64,000 nucleotides of DNA from Actinomycetota bacterium (GTDB lineage Bacteria > Actinomycetota > Thermoleophilia > Solirubrobacterales > 70-9), in NCBI GenBank assembly GCA_018268675.1, contig JAFDWB010000089.1, positions 1 to 64,000 of the forward strand, given 5' to 3'. Positions 1 to 7,760 of this stretch are shown here, in pieces (the first letter of the stretch is position 1; each line of letters starts with the position of its first letter). The notes below the pieces were generated by a model. The model was not told the DNA's origin. It ran no database searches and worked only from the letters and a program-made list of their open reading frames with translations. The translations under genes and the position numbers were made by a program.

Positions 1-124
1 CGGTGGGGACGACGACCTGCCGCACGTTGCGGTTCTGGCTCATCGTCTGGACCCGGTGCTCAAGGTTGTGCTTGACCTTGTTCTCGTGCCCGGAATAGGT
101 GTTGATCACGTACCAGCGAAACAT
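1..124 (-). CDS. nusG: Transcription termination/antitermination factor NusG (5' end only)
   Basis: The first 41 codons of NusG lie here and the gene runs off the left edge. The N-terminus MFRWYVINTYSGHENKVK is the conserved opening of the NGN domain, which binds RNA polymerase and modulates pausing, Rho termination and transcription-translation coupling. The start is ATG, 25 bases after the secE stop on the same strand, the normal secE-nusG order in bacteria. The rest of the NGN domain and the KOW domain are outside the window. Confidence 0.95.
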   Translation of the reverse strand, partial: MFRWYVINTYSGHENKVKHNLEHRVQTMSQNRNVRQVVVPT

Positions 125-149
125 CAGATTGGGAGGCCTTCTTGGTTGG

Positions 150-686
150 TTAGAGGATCTGCTTGATGAGCCAGTTGAACAACGCGTCGAGAGCGCCGAG
201 ATAGGCCGCTGCGACGGCGACGAAGATGATCGTGACGGCGGTGGCCTGGACCAGCGTCTCGCGATCGGGCCACTGGACTTTCTTCAGCTCGGCCCAGCAG
301 GAAAGCAGGAAGCCGATGACGCCGCCGCGCGCCCGGCTCTGCCGTTCGACGGTGGCTTTTTTCTGTTGCCGGGCGAGTTGCTCGCTCTCCCGTCGCTTCT
401 GGTCGTCACGTTTCTTGCGCTCCGCCTGTTTGGCGGCTTTCGCCTCGGCGCGCCGTTCCGACCGCGAAGGTTGGTGCGGCGCGTCGGGGGTCTCCAGGTC
501 GGCCTCGTCGGCGCCCGCCGCGATCCCGGCCTCGATGGCCTCGATCTCGGCGACGTCGCCGGAGATGCCGATCTGGGTGTCGTGCTGCGCCCGCGACTCA
601 GCGCTGCGCTCGGCGCCAGAGCGTTTCTGCTCTTCGGCTTCCCGAGCGCGGCGCTCGGCCTTGCGCTGTGCGCGGGTTTTCGCCAC
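150..686 (-). CDS. secE: Preprotein translocase subunit SecE
   Basis: SecE is the small membrane subunit of the SecYEG channel. The last 60 or so of 178 residues hold the family core: an amphipathic stretch with ELKKVQWPDRETL, then one transmembrane helix rich in Val, Ala and Ile, ending NWLIKQIL. The first 115 residues are a charged, Arg/Glu/Ala-rich cytoplasmic extension, much longer than in minimal SecE proteins but of a kind common in actinobacteria. The GTG start at 686 is chosen because AGAGG lies just upstream, overlapping the end of rpmG, and because the extension beyond it is the rpmG gene in another frame. It sits between rpmG and nusG. Confidence 0.93.
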   Translation of the reverse strand: MAKTRAQRKAERRAREAEEQKRSGAERSAESRAQHDTQIGISGDVAEIEAIEAGIAAGADEADLETPDAPHQPSRSERRAEAKAAKQAERKKRDDQKRRESEQLARQQKKATVERQSRARGGVIGFLLSCWAELKKVQWPDRETLVQATAVTIIFVAVAAAYLGALDALFNWLIKQIL

Positions 687-693
687 TGGACCT

Positions 694-858
694 CTACCGG
701 GTCTCTTTGTGCGGGGTGTGATGCCCGCACCAGCGACAGAACTTGCGCAGCTCGACACGGTCGGGCGTGTTACGCCGCGACTTGTTGGTCTGATAATTCC
801 GCCGCTTGCAGTCTTCACAAGCCAGCGTCACCGCGATGCGGACATCTCCGCGAGCCAT
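694..858 (-). CDS. rpmG: 50S ribosomal protein L33
   Basis: A 54-residue protein, [20 protein letters not shown] onward, matching L33 of the large ribosomal subunit in length and sequence. It has both zinc-ribbon cysteine pairs (CEDC and CRWC), so it is the zinc-binding C+ form rather than a cysteine-free paralogue. ATG 858 is preceded by GAGGGG five bases upstream. It is the first gene of the rpmG-secE-nusG operon, read leftward. Confidence 0.96.
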   Translation of the reverse strand: MARGDVRIAVTLACEDCKRRNYQTNKSRRNTPDRVELRKFCRWCGHHTPHKETR

Positions 859-908
859 CTGTCCCCTCAACAAGTTCCGTGCCCGGAGGCACTCGTTACA
901 AAGGAAAA

Positions 909-921
909 CCTCGGGCCGAGG
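909..921 (-). terminator. Hairpin followed by T-rich run upstream of rpmG
   Basis: On the minus strand a short GC-rich inverted repeat (CCTCG, three-base centre, CGAGG) is followed directly by TTTTCCTTTG, the form of an intrinsic terminator. It lies about 50 bases upstream of rpmG, so it may end transcripts from the ABC permease gene or act as an attenuator in the rpmG leader. No tRNA was found in the flanking 858-990 stretch. Confidence 0.35.
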
Positions 922-990
922 CGCGAGGCTCCGACAAGAATAGCGGGCGCGCGGCACTTGGGTGGGAAGCCCCTGAGCGGCGGCCGTCCC

Positions 991-1770
991 TCACCCGACG
1001 TCGCGGCGGGTGATCCGCCAGAGTCCGATCGCCAGCGGCACGACCATCCAGACCGCCAGCGTCACCAGCACCTGGGCCCAGTCGTGGCCGCTCAGCACCC
1101 GTTCGGTCAGCGGGCCGGCGGATTCGCCGATGTTGATCCATTCGATCGTCCCGTGGAGGGAGTTGATCGAGCCGAGCGCGGAGAGGGCGGTCGGCACGGC
1201 GAAGTAGAAGACGATCGCCGGCGCCGAGGCGAGGAGGGCGGCGCCGAAGCCGATCCCGATCAGCATCGAGCTGACCACGTAGACGATGTCCTGGAGGAGG
1301 AGGCCGAGTGGCAGCGACCACTGGTGCGGCGCGCTGGTCGAGGCGATCGCCGTGCCGACGACCGCGACCACCAGCGCCACGGCCGTCGCGGCGAGCGCGA
1401 GGAGGACTCCGGCCAGCACCTTGGCGCCGATCAGGCGCGAGCGGCCGGGGACGAGGGCGAAGCTGACCAGGGCGGTCCGCTGCGACCACTCCGAGCTGAC
1501 CAGGAGGATGCCGACCACGGGGAGCAGGATCCCGGCGGGCTGCAGCGCGTTGGAGAGGATGTGGCTGAAGGTCTTTTGGTCTTCGTGCGCTGCCAGGGCG
1601 GTGATCACCACCGAGAGAAGGGTCAGCCCGACCACCGCCAGCAGGAGCCAGAAGCCGCTGCGCGTGTCGACCATCTTGCGCAGCTCGACCTTGGTCAGCC
1701 GGCCCAACCCGGGCCGCGTGTCGCGCCCCGCGGGCGCCGCCTTCAGCTCGATCGCGTGGGCGCTCATCAC
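991..1770 (-). CDS. ABC-2 type transporter permease
   Basis: A 259-residue integral membrane protein with about six hydrophobic segments: GFWLLLAVVGLTLLSVVITA near residue 40, then segments near 75, 110, 160, 200 and 235, on a cytoplasmic N-terminus. This is the layout of ABC-2 family exporter permeases. It overlaps the 3' end of the ATPase gene upstream by four bases (ATGA), so the two are translationally coupled and probably form one exporter, for example for a lipid, peptide or drug. The substrate is not visible. The divergent histidine kinase and response regulator suggest it is induced by a cell-envelope or drug signal. Confidence 0.85.
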   Translation of the reverse strand: MMSAHAIELKAAPAGRDTRPGLGRLTKVELRKMVDTRSGFWLLLAVVGLTLLSVVITALAAHEDQKTFSHILSNALQPAGILLPVVGILLVSSEWSQRTALVSFALVPGRSRLIGAKVLAGVLLALAATAVALVVAVVGTAIASTSAPHQWSLPLGLLLQDIVYVVSSMLIGIGFGAALLASAPAIVFYFAVPTALSALGSINSLHGTIEWINIGESAGPLTERVLSGHDWAQVLVTLAVWMVVPLAIGLWRITRRDVG

Positions 1771-2660
1771 TCCCCCTCCTCGCCGTTGTCGGTGGTCAGA
1801 TCGAAGAACAGCTGCTCGAGCCCGGCGTCGCCGGCGGGCGCCAGGTGGACCAGGGCGACCCCTCCCCCCTGCGCCGCGGCGCCGACCGCGCGCGGCTCCG
1901 CGTCGACCAGGAAGCCACCGCCTTCCGCCTCGCGCGCCTCCAGGCCGGCCACTGTGAGCGCCTGCCCGAGCGCCGCCGCGTCGTCGGCGCGGACGAGGGT
2001 CCCGGCGTCGGAGAGCAGTTCTTCTTTGCTCCCCTGGGCGACGATCTTGCCGCTGCCGATGATCACGAGGCGGTCGGCGATCGCGTCGACCTCGTGCAAC
2101 AGGTGGGAGGAGAGCAACACGGTCCCGCCGCGCTCGGCGAAGCCGCGGAGGAGACCGCGCATCCAGCGCATCCCCTCGGGGTCGAGGCCGTTGGCCGGCT
2201 CGTCGAGGATCAGGACCTCCGGTTCGCCGATCAGCGCGTTCGCGATCCCGAGGCGTTGGCGCATCCCCAGCGAGTACTGGCGCACCCGCTTGCGCGCCGC
2301 CGGGCGGTCGAGACCGACCAGGGCGAGAAGCTCGTCGACGCGCCCCTCCTCCACCCCCATCGTGAGGGCGGAGAGCGCCAGCGCCTCGCGACCGCGGCGG
2401 CCGCCGTGCTGGGCGGAGGCGTCGAGCAGGACCCCGACCCGGCGGCCCGGATTGGGCAGCTCACGGTAAGAGCCCCCGAGCACCCCGGCGCGGCCCGAGT
2501 CCGGGTGCGAGAACCCGCAGATCATCCGCATCGTGGTCGTCTTCCCCGCCCCGTTGGGTCCGAGGAAACCGGTCACGGTGCCCGGCTCGCAGCGGAAGCT
2601 GACGTCGTCGACGACCGCCCTCCCGCCGAATCTCTTGGTCAGCTTCTCGGCTTCGATCAT
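1767..2660 (-). CDS. ABC transporter ATP-binding protein (ABC-2 exporter type)
   Basis: A 297-residue ATPase with Walker A GPNGAGKTT near residue 38, Q-loop region, signature YSLGMRQRLGIA (a common variant of LSGGQ in this subfamily), Walker B VLILDEPANGLDP and H-switch SSHLLHEVDAIADR. The domain order and the 80-residue tail are those of the CcmA/DrrA-like subunits that pair with ABC-2 permeases. ATG 2660 starts the conserved MIEAEKLTKRFGG; GAAGG lies upstream. It is coupled by ATGA to the permease gene and is divergent from the two-component genes. Confidence 0.9.
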   Translation of the reverse strand: MIEAEKLTKRFGGRAVVDDVSFRCEPGTVTGFLGPNGAGKTTTMRMICGFSHPDSGRAGVLGGSYRELPNPGRRVGVLLDASAQHGGRRGREALALSALTMGVEEGRVDELLALVGLDRPAARKRVRQYSLGMRQRLGIANALIGEPEVLILDEPANGLDPEGMRWMRGLLRGFAERGGTVLLSSHLLHEVDAIADRLVIIGSGKIVAQGSKEELLSDAGTLVRADDAAALGQALTVAGLEAREAEGGGFLVDAEPRAVGAAAQGGGVALVHLAPAGDAGLEQLFFDLTTDNGEEGE

Positions 2661-2726
2661 GGCCCCAGCCTTCCCGGTCCGCGCGCCGACCACATCGGCC
2701 GCAGGTCGCCTCTTGCCCCGCCGAAA

Positions 2727-2754
2727 GTCGGCGGCCGACCCCTACTTTGGTAGG
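2727..2754. promoter_or_regulatory. Two adjacent palindromes in the divergent ABC/two-component promoter region
   Basis: GTCGGC-G-GCCGAC at 2727-2739 is a perfect inverted repeat, and CCTAC-TTTG-GTAGG at 2741-2754 is a second one starting one base later. Both lie between the divergently read exporter ATPase and the histidine kinase. Their position makes them candidate binding sites for the neighbouring NarL-type response regulator. Binding is inference. Confidence 0.45.
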
Positions 2755-2777
2755 CGCATCGGACTCCACGCTCGCCC

Positions 2778-2783
2778 TACGCT
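2778..2783 (+). promoter_or_regulatory. -10 element TACGCT of a leaderless promoter
   Basis: TACGCT fits the TAnnnT form of an actinobacterial -10 box and ends six bases before the GTG at 2790, so the start codon would coincide with the transcription start. No clear -35 hexamer is present. Confidence 0.4.
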
Positions 2784-2789
2784 GTGGCG

Positions 2790-4028
2790 GTGGGATCGGT
2801 CGCGGTGAAAGAAGGAGTCGATCCGGCGCGCTGGCAGCGACGGTTGCTCCCCGGCTCGATGGTCGACGGGCCCGACGCCCGGCGCAGCCTCCGCGACTGG
2901 GGCGTCGACGCGCTGGTCACCGTCGTCGCGCTGGGCCTCGGGGTGATCGCCCTCCACGACACCTGGGGCGCGCACGGGACCGCCGCCTGGGTCATCGACA
3001 TCGCCCTCGGGGTCGCCTCGCTCGTCGCGCTCTGGGAGCGTCGCCGCCACCCGGTCGGCGTGGCCGCGTTCGTGATCCCGGCCTCGGCCGTCTCGGCGCT
3101 CGCGGGCGGCGCCGGGCTCGCCGTCCTCTTCAACGCCGCGATCCGCTGCGACCGCCGGTCCCTGGCCTGGATCACCCTCGCCTCCGTCGGCGCCTCGATC
3201 GCCTACGGCCTGCTCTACGCGAGCAGCGGGGCCAACGCCCGCGACAACATCTTGGCCGGCCTGCTGCTGTTCGGGATCGCGATCGGCTGGGGGCTCTTCG
3301 TGCGGGTGCGGCGCGACCTCGTCGACTCGCTGCGCGAGCGGGCGGAGCGGCTCGAGGAGGAGGGCCGGCTGCGGGCGGACCAGGCCCGGGCGGCGGAGCG
3401 GGAGCGGATCGCGCGGGAGATGCACGACGTGCTCGCCCACCGGCTCTCGCTGCTCAGCCTGCACGCGGGGGCGCTCGAATTCCGGCCCGGCGCGCCGCCC
3501 GCCGAGGTGGCCGCCACCGCCGCCGTCGTCCGCGAGGCGGCGGCCGCGGCGCTCGAGGAGCTCCGCGACGTCGTCGGGGTGCTGCGCGAGGGGACCGACG
3601 CCGACACCCGCCGGCCGCAGCCGACCCTGGCCGACCTGCCGACGCTGATCGAGGAGTCGCGGGCGGCGGGGATGCGGATCGAGGCCGAGCTCGACCTGCC
3701 GACGGAGGGAGAGGACGCGGGCGCGGCGGCGGTCGGGCGGACCGCGTTCCGGGTCGTCCAGGAGGGCCTCACCAACGCGCGCAAGCACGCCCCCGGGACG
3801 CTGGTGCGCGTGCGGGTCGCGGCATCAGCGGACGGGCTGACGGTCGCGGTCCACAACCGGGCGCCGGTGGCGCCGGCCCCCGCGCCCGCGCTGCCGGGGG
3901 CGGGCAGCGGGCTGATCGGCCTCGGCGAGCGGGTCGAGCTGGTGGGCGGGGAGCTCCGCCACGAGGTCGCCGCCGACGGTGACTTCCTGCTCGTGGCGAC
4001 GCTGCCCTGGGAGCGACGCGGGCGATGA
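2790..4028 (+). CDS. Sensor histidine kinase, NarL/DesK-type partner
   Basis: A roughly 412-residue membrane kinase. Residues 25-175 carry five or six hydrophobic helices, followed by a coiled coil (LRERAERLEEEGRLRAD) and a HisKA_3 dimerisation domain, where EMHDVLAHRLS contains the phosphoacceptor His. The HATPase domain follows, with VVQEGLTNARKHAP (N box) and GLIGLGERVELVGG (G box). GTG codons at 2784, 2790 and 2802 are all possible starts; 2790 is preferred because a TACGCT box ends six bases before it. It overlaps the response regulator by ATGA. The divergent exporter genes are the probable target. Confidence 0.88.
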   Translation: MGSVAVKEGVDPARWQRRLLPGSMVDGPDARRSLRDWGVDALVTVVALGLGVIALHDTWGAHGTAAWVIDIALGVASLVALWERRRHPVGVAAFVIPASAVSALAGGAGLAVLFNAAIRCDRRSLAWITLASVGASIAYGLLYASSGANARDNILAGLLLFGIAIGWGLFVRVRRDLVDSLRERAERLEEEGRLRADQARAAERERIAREMHDVLAHRLSLLSLHAGALEFRPGAPPAEVAATAAVVREAAAAALEELRDVVGVLREGTDADTRRPQPTLADLPTLIEESRAAGMRIEAELDLPTEGEDAGAAAVGRTAFRVVQEGLTNARKHAPGTLVRVRVAASADGLTVAVHNRAPVAPAPAPALPGAGSGLIGLGERVELVGGELRHEVAADGDFLLVATLPWERRGR

Positions 4029-4759
4029 GCGAGGCGGGCGGCGGGGCGGCGCGGGCGATCCGCGTGATGCTCGTGGACGACGACCCGCTGGTCCGCTCGG
4101 GCCTGCGCATGCTGCTCGGCGGCACCGAGTCGATCGAGGTCGTGGCCGAGGTCGACGACGGCGATCGCGTGCTTGCCGCGGTGGACCGCCACCGCCCCGA
4201 CGTGGTCCTGATGGACATCCGCATGCCGACCCTCGACGGCGTCTCCGCCGCCGGCCTCCTCGCCGCCCAGCCCGCGCCGCCCGCGGTCTTGATGCTGACC
4301 ACCTTCGACGCCGACGAGCTCGTCCTGCGCGCCCTCCGCGCGGGCGCCGCGGGCTTCCTCCTCAAGGACACGCCACCGGCCGAGATCGTCCGCGCGATCC
4401 AGCTGGTCGACGCGGGCGACTCGATGCTCTCGCCGGCAGTGACCCGTCGCCTGATCGACCTGGTCGCGCGCGAGGGCGAGCCCGGGAACCCGCGCGCCGA
4501 CGCCGACCGCCTCCTCGCCGACCTCTCGCCGCGCGAGCTCGAGGTCGCCCGGGCGGTCGGCCGCGGCCTTACCAACGCCGACATCTCCGCCGAGCTCCAC
4601 CTCAGCGTCGCCACTGTCAAGTCCCACGTCTCCCGCCTCCTGGAAAAGCTCGGCGTCGACAACCGCGTCCAGATCGCCCTCCTGGTCCGCGACGCCTCGC
4701 CACCCGGCCTGCCGCCGCCGACCCCTACGGACTCTTCGGCTGGAGCCCGAACACGGTGA
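4025..4759 (+). CDS. LuxR/NarL-family response regulator
   Basis: A 244-residue protein with a receiver domain (acidic DDD near residue 18, phosphoacceptor D64 in VVLMDIRMP, Thr of MLTTFDADE, Lys of FLLKDTPPAE) and a C-terminal LuxR helix-turn-helix (LSPRELEVARAVGRGLTNAD through VATVKSHVSRLLEKL). It starts inside the stop of the kinase gene (ATGA), so the pair is a two-component system. It probably controls the divergent ABC exporter through the palindromes at 2727-2754. Its last 35 bases overlap the convergent PQQ-repeat lipoprotein gene. Confidence 0.93.
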   Translation: MSEAGGGAARAIRVMLVDDDPLVRSGLRMLLGGTESIEVVAEVDDGDRVLAAVDRHRPDVVLMDIRMPTLDGVSAAGLLAAQPAPPAVLMLTTFDADELVLRALRAGAAGFLLKDTPPAEIVRAIQLVDAGDSMLSPAVTRRLIDLVAREGEPGNPRADADRLLADLSPRELEVARAVGRGLTNADISAELHLSVATVKSHVSRLLEKLGVDNRVQIALLVRDASPPGLPPPTPTDSSAGARTR

Positions 4760-5984
4760 AGTAGCCGACCAGGATCAGGCGTCTGCCGTCGGAGATCATC
4801 GGGGTGTAGCCGGCCTGGTCGATCTGGAAGTTCTTCTTGTGGGTGAGGACGTCGATGCCGATCGTCTTGCCCGTGGCGAAGCTCGAGACGTAGACGGTGT
4901 GGCCGATCACGGTGGCGGTCCCCGGCACCGGGCCGCCGACGTCGTAGGTCCAGCGGACCTTGCCGGTGCGCGCGTCGAGCGCGTAGAAGCGGCCGTTTTC
5001 GGAGCCGATGTAGACGGTCGGCGGCGTGCCCGGCACGCGGGCGACCGCGGGCGAGCCGTACACGGCGCCGCCGGTTTCGAAGGTCCAGCGGACCTTGCCG
5101 GTGCGCTCGTCGAAGGCGTAGACGATCCCGTCGTCGCGCGCCGCGTACACGTCGCCGAAGGCGATCGCGGGCGAGGAGAAGAAGCCGCCCTCCCCGTACG
5201 GCGGCACCGTGCTGGTGTTGGTGCGCCAGACCACCTTGCCGGTGTTCTCCCGCAGCGCGTACATCGAGCTCTCGTAGTCGGCGACGAAGATGTCACCGTC
5301 GTCGTAGCTCGGGCTCGCTTTGATCGCCCCCGGTGCCTTGAAGCGCCACAGCGGGTGGCCGTCCCGCGCGTCGAAGGCGAGGACTTCGGCCGTGTCGGTG
5401 CCGAGGAAGACCTTGCCGTCGACCGGCAGCGGCGAGGATTCGAGGTGGGCGTGAAGGTGGCGCTTCCAGACGACCTGCCCCGTCCTCCCGTTGCCGGCCG
5501 CGAGCGTTCCGTCGAGGAAGGCGCCGTAGACCAGCCCGCGGTAGAACGCGGGCCCGGTGACGATCGCCTGCTTTCCGTGGTTTCGCCGGTCGAGGACGAG
5601 TTCGCCGACCACCTTGCGGTCCCTGAGGCGGACCGCCTTGCCGTTGCCGTACTTGTTGATCGCGTAGGCGATGCCGTCGCCGATCGCGGGCGGGAACTCG
5701 ATCAGCCCGTGGGTGCTGACCGACCACGCCTGCTTCAGCGGCGGGTCGAGCGGCCGATCGACGATGCCGTCGCCGGCGGGTAGGTAGTGGGTGCGCTGCG
5801 GGGTGCGGCCGAAGAACGGCCAGTCGATGTAACGAGGTTCGAGGGCCTTCGCGGGCACCGTCGCCGCGCCGGCGCCGCCCGCGGAGCCCGAGGGCTCACC
5901 TCCGCCGCAGCCGGCCACGAGCGCGGCGAGCGTCGCCAGCAGTGCGAGCAGGCCCGCGGTTCTCGGCTTCGGTTCAGTTCCCAT
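4725..5984 (-). CDS. PQQ-repeat beta-propeller lipoprotein
   Basis: A 419-residue exported protein. It opens with a lipoprotein signal peptide (GLLALLATLAALVAGC, lipobox LVAGC with Cys about 25) followed by a Gly/Ser-rich linker. The rest is a series of PQQ/YVTN-type blades, seen as repeated GKVRWTFETGG, GKVRWTYDVGG, GKVVWRTNT and GQVVWKRHL motifs each about 40 residues apart, as in BamB-like or dehydrogenase propellers. No quinoprotein catalytic residues are evident, so a scaffold or binding role is more likely. ATG 5984 is chosen for the signal peptide. It is read toward, and overlaps, the response regulator. Confidence 0.8.
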   Translation of the reverse strand: MGTEPKPRTAGLLALLATLAALVAGCGGGEPSGSAGGAGAATVPAKALEPRYIDWPFFGRTPQRTHYLPAGDGIVDRPLDPPLKQAWSVSTHGLIEFPPAIGDGIAYAINKYGNGKAVRLRDRKVVGELVLDRRNHGKQAIVTGPAFYRGLVYGAFLDGTLAAGNGRTGQVVWKRHLHAHLESSPLPVDGKVFLGTDTAEVLAFDARDGHPLWRFKAPGAIKASPSYDDGDIFVADYESSMYALRENTGKVVWRTNTSTVPPYGEGGFFSSPAIAFGDVYAARDDGIVYAFDERTGKVRWTFETGGAVYGSPAVARVPGTPPTVYIGSENGRFYALDARTGKVRWTYDVGGPVPGTATVIGHTVYVSSFATGKTIGIDVLTHKKNFQIDQAGYTPMISDGRRLILVGYFTVFGLQPKSP

Positions 5985-6020
5985 CGGCGCGCTCTGTGTA
6001 TCGGCCGGAGAGCCGCGGAC

Positions 6021-6287
6021 ATGAGAGGCATCGATGTCTGGCCTCGACCTCGACGGGCGCGCGAGGCCGCACCGCACGAGCGCGCCCGGGCCTGGGCGGA
6101 GGAGACCCTCTCCGGGGCGGAGGCCGTCGGATTCGCGTGGCCCGTCCTCCTCGGCTTCGCGCGGGTCAGCACCAACCCGAGGATCTACGAGAGGCCGCTC
6201 GCGATCGAGCACGGGGCCGAGCTGTGCTCGCGCGACAACGACTTCGCCCGATTCAGCGGCGTCCGCTGGGTCGATCCGCTCGCTTGA
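6021..6287 (+). pseudogene. Broken VapC-like PIN-domain ribonuclease
   Basis: An 88-codon frame whose middle reads like the first half of a VapC toxin (ERARAWAEETLSGAEAVGF, WPVLLGFARVSTNPRIYERP) and then jumps straight to the far C-terminus (AIEHGAELCSRDNDFARF, VRWVDPL). About 45-50 residues normally between ERPL and AIEHGAEL, which hold the central acidic residue of the PIN active site, are missing. The first 20 codons also lack the usual opening Asp-Val-Asn strand. The domain cannot fold as a normal PIN nuclease. No antitoxin is present beside it. Confidence 0.7.
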
Positions 6288-6347
6288 CCATCGATACTTC
6301 GTCCATATTCGACAAATATTGGGGAGCCGCCAGGCAGTCTGGGGCAA

Positions 6348-6587
6348 ATGCGCCAGACGCGGCTCGCGCCGGAACCGAAGCTCGTTGCGACGAAGATCGG
6401 GCGGGAGCGGATGCTCGACGCCGTGCGACGGCTGTACCAGACGGTCGACATCGCCGACCCGCCGCGGATCGAGGACTACTGGATCGTCATCCCGGCCGAC
6501 CCGGCGCTCGTCTACCCGGGCCTGCAGCGGGCGGTCCCGGACTGGTTCGAGCTCTTCGTGGTGCCGCGGGAGGGTCGGCGGACATGA
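6348..6587 (+). CDS. Small hypothetical protein (79 aa)
   Basis: Not recognised. The frame encodes a soluble, mixed-charge protein with a Tyr/Trp-rich middle (RIEDYWIVIPADPALVYPGL) and no membrane segment or signal. GGGG lies just before the ATG and a TTGACC/TATTCG pair 16 bases apart lies about 35 bases further upstream. It lies in a patch of broken genes (VapC-like before it, GNAT-like after it), so it may itself be a fragment. Confidence 0.4.
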   Translation: MRQTRLAPEPKLVATKIGRERMLDAVRRLYQTVDIADPPRIEDYWIVIPADPALVYPGLQRAVPDWFELFVVPREGRRT

Positions 6588-6602
6588 GGTCGACCCCCAT
6601 CG

Positions 6603-6710
6603 TCAGGTCGTCGACGTAGGTGCCGGCAGGACCGGCCGCCGGGCGACCTCGAGCCGCCGCAGCGCCGGCTCGTCGTCCTCCCGGGCGGTGCGGACCTCGA
6701 TCGCGCTCAG
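6603..6710 (-). pseudogene. Truncated GNAT-like acetyltransferase start
   Basis: Thirty-five codons that begin at a CTG overlapping the stop of the secreted-protein gene (CTGA) and read SAIEVRTAREDDEPALRRLE, the usual first strand and helix of a GNAT N-acetyltransferase. The frame then ends at 6603 with no acetyl-CoA binding motif. The rest of the gene is absent. The assignment rests on one short stretch. Confidence 0.4.
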
Positions 6711-7189
6711 CCAAGCTTCGCCGCGTTCAGGCGGCAGTAGTTGAACCCGAAGGGCAGCACCTGGAGGTTCGCCTTGTTGACGTTCAGGGTGAGCTTGGTG
6801 AAGACGTGCTCGGCGCCCGGCTTGTCGCCCGCCTTCAGCTTCTTCCCCGCCGTGGCGAACAGTCCGGCCTCGACCTTCAGGTAGGAGAACCACTTGGCGA
6901 GCCGCGCTTCGTCGGCGGTGGGCCGCGGCAGCGCTTCGAGTTCGCGCAGCGCCCGCGCCTGCTCCCTGGACGCGGCGGCGAACTTCGCCCCGGCGGTCTT
7001 CAGCTTCCCCGCTCTCACTTCCTTGCGCACTCCGGTGAGGATCCGTTCGTTCGCCGTGGCGCTCGCGTGGCAGATCGGTTCGGCCGACGCCTTGTATTCC
7101 TCGCGGCTCACTTCCGCGGCGAATGCCGCCGCCGCCAACACCAGGGCGACCGTCAGCGACCCGCACACGATGGCAATCGTTCGTCTCAT
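6707..7189 (-). CDS. Secreted or exported protein of unknown function
   Basis: A 160-residue protein with a typical Sec signal peptide ([23 protein letters not shown], cleavage near AFA-AEV). The mature part is alpha-helical, Lys/Ala-rich and has two cysteines (ICHAS near residue 40 and NYCRLNA near the end) that could form a disulphide outside the cytoplasm. I do not recognise the family. ATG 7189 overlaps the stop of the GrpB-family gene (ATGA), so it is the second gene of that operon. Confidence 0.7.
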   Translation of the reverse strand: MRRTIAIVCGSLTVALVLAAAAFAAEVSREEYKASAEPICHASATANERILTGVRKEVRAGKLKTAGAKFAAASREQARALRELEALPRPTADEARLAKWFSYLKVEAGLFATAGKKLKAGDKPGAEHVFTKLTLNVNKANLQVLPFGFNYCRLNAAKLG

Positions 7190-7743
7190 CGAAACCCCCC
7201 TCCGCCGACGAACATAACAGCCCGCCGCTCGAGCGCGGCGACGAACTCGGCCTTGCCCTCGACGTAGGCGAGGCGATCGCCGGGCCGCGAGGCGACCAGC
7301 TCGCGCTTCAGCGCCGCGTAGCGCGCCGCCTCCTCGGGATGGGCGCGCAGGTAGTCGCGCACCGCCAGGTGGCGCATCTCGTCTGCGCCGCCCGCCAGGC
7401 AGACGTGGAGGTGGTGGGTGCGCGGGCGCGCCGCGGGCAGGCCGAAGAAGTGAAAGTCGGGCGACTCCGGGTCAGGGGCAAAGAGGTAGCCGAGCGCCTC
7501 CAGCGGCTCGGCGTAGGGCGCGGCCGGCCGGATCTCGGCGACCGCGACCTGGAGGTCGACGATCGGCTTCGCCGCAAGACCCGGCACGGCGGTCGAGCCG
7601 ACGTGCTCGATCCGCACCGCCACCCCGTCGAGCGCCGCCCCCACCCGAGCGATCTCCGCCGCCGCGAGCCGCGGCCAGGCCGGGTCGTATTCGACTATCC
7701 GCACGGCCGGGTCGAAGCGCTCCTCCAGCGACGGGTGCCGCAC
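7186..7743 (-). CDS. GrpB family protein (UPF0157, nucleotidyltransferase fold)
   Basis: A 185-residue protein with the family landmarks [37 protein letters not shown] (the nucleotidyltransferase-like GS..D core), HLHVCLAGG and [18 protein letters not shown]. This family has a nucleotidyltransferase-like fold but no settled reaction. GTG 7743 is chosen because GGAGGG lies five bases upstream; a longer start at 7797 would overlap the peptidase gene. It precedes the secreted-protein gene with an ATGA overlap. Confidence 0.88.
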   Translation of the reverse strand: MRHPSLEERFDPAVRIVEYDPAWPRLAAAEIARVGAALDGVAVRIEHVGSTAVPGLAAKPIVDLQVAVAEIRPAAPYAEPLEALGYLFAPDPESPDFHFFGLPAARPRTHHLHVCLAGGADEMRHLAVRDYLRAHPEEAARYAALKRELVASRPGDRLAYVEGKAEFVAALERRAVMFVGGGGFR

Positions 7744-7760
7744 CGCGCCCTCCGCCCGGC

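Noticed and set aside
858-990. Possible tRNA upstream of rpmG, as is common in this operon
   Set aside because: No T-loop GTTCGANTCC-like stretch, anticodon arm or acceptor pairing can be drawn in either strand.
226-2469. A 747-codon plus-strand open frame across secE, rpmG and the ABC genes
   Set aside because: It is antisense to four recognisable genes and its translation is low-complexity Arg/Ser/Pro with no family match. Many similar long antisense frames in the window were rejected for the same reason.
6348-6587. Antitoxin partner for the VapC-like remnant
   Set aside because: It lies downstream rather than upstream of the toxin remnant, and its sequence has no AbrB, ribbon-helix-helix or Phd-type pattern.
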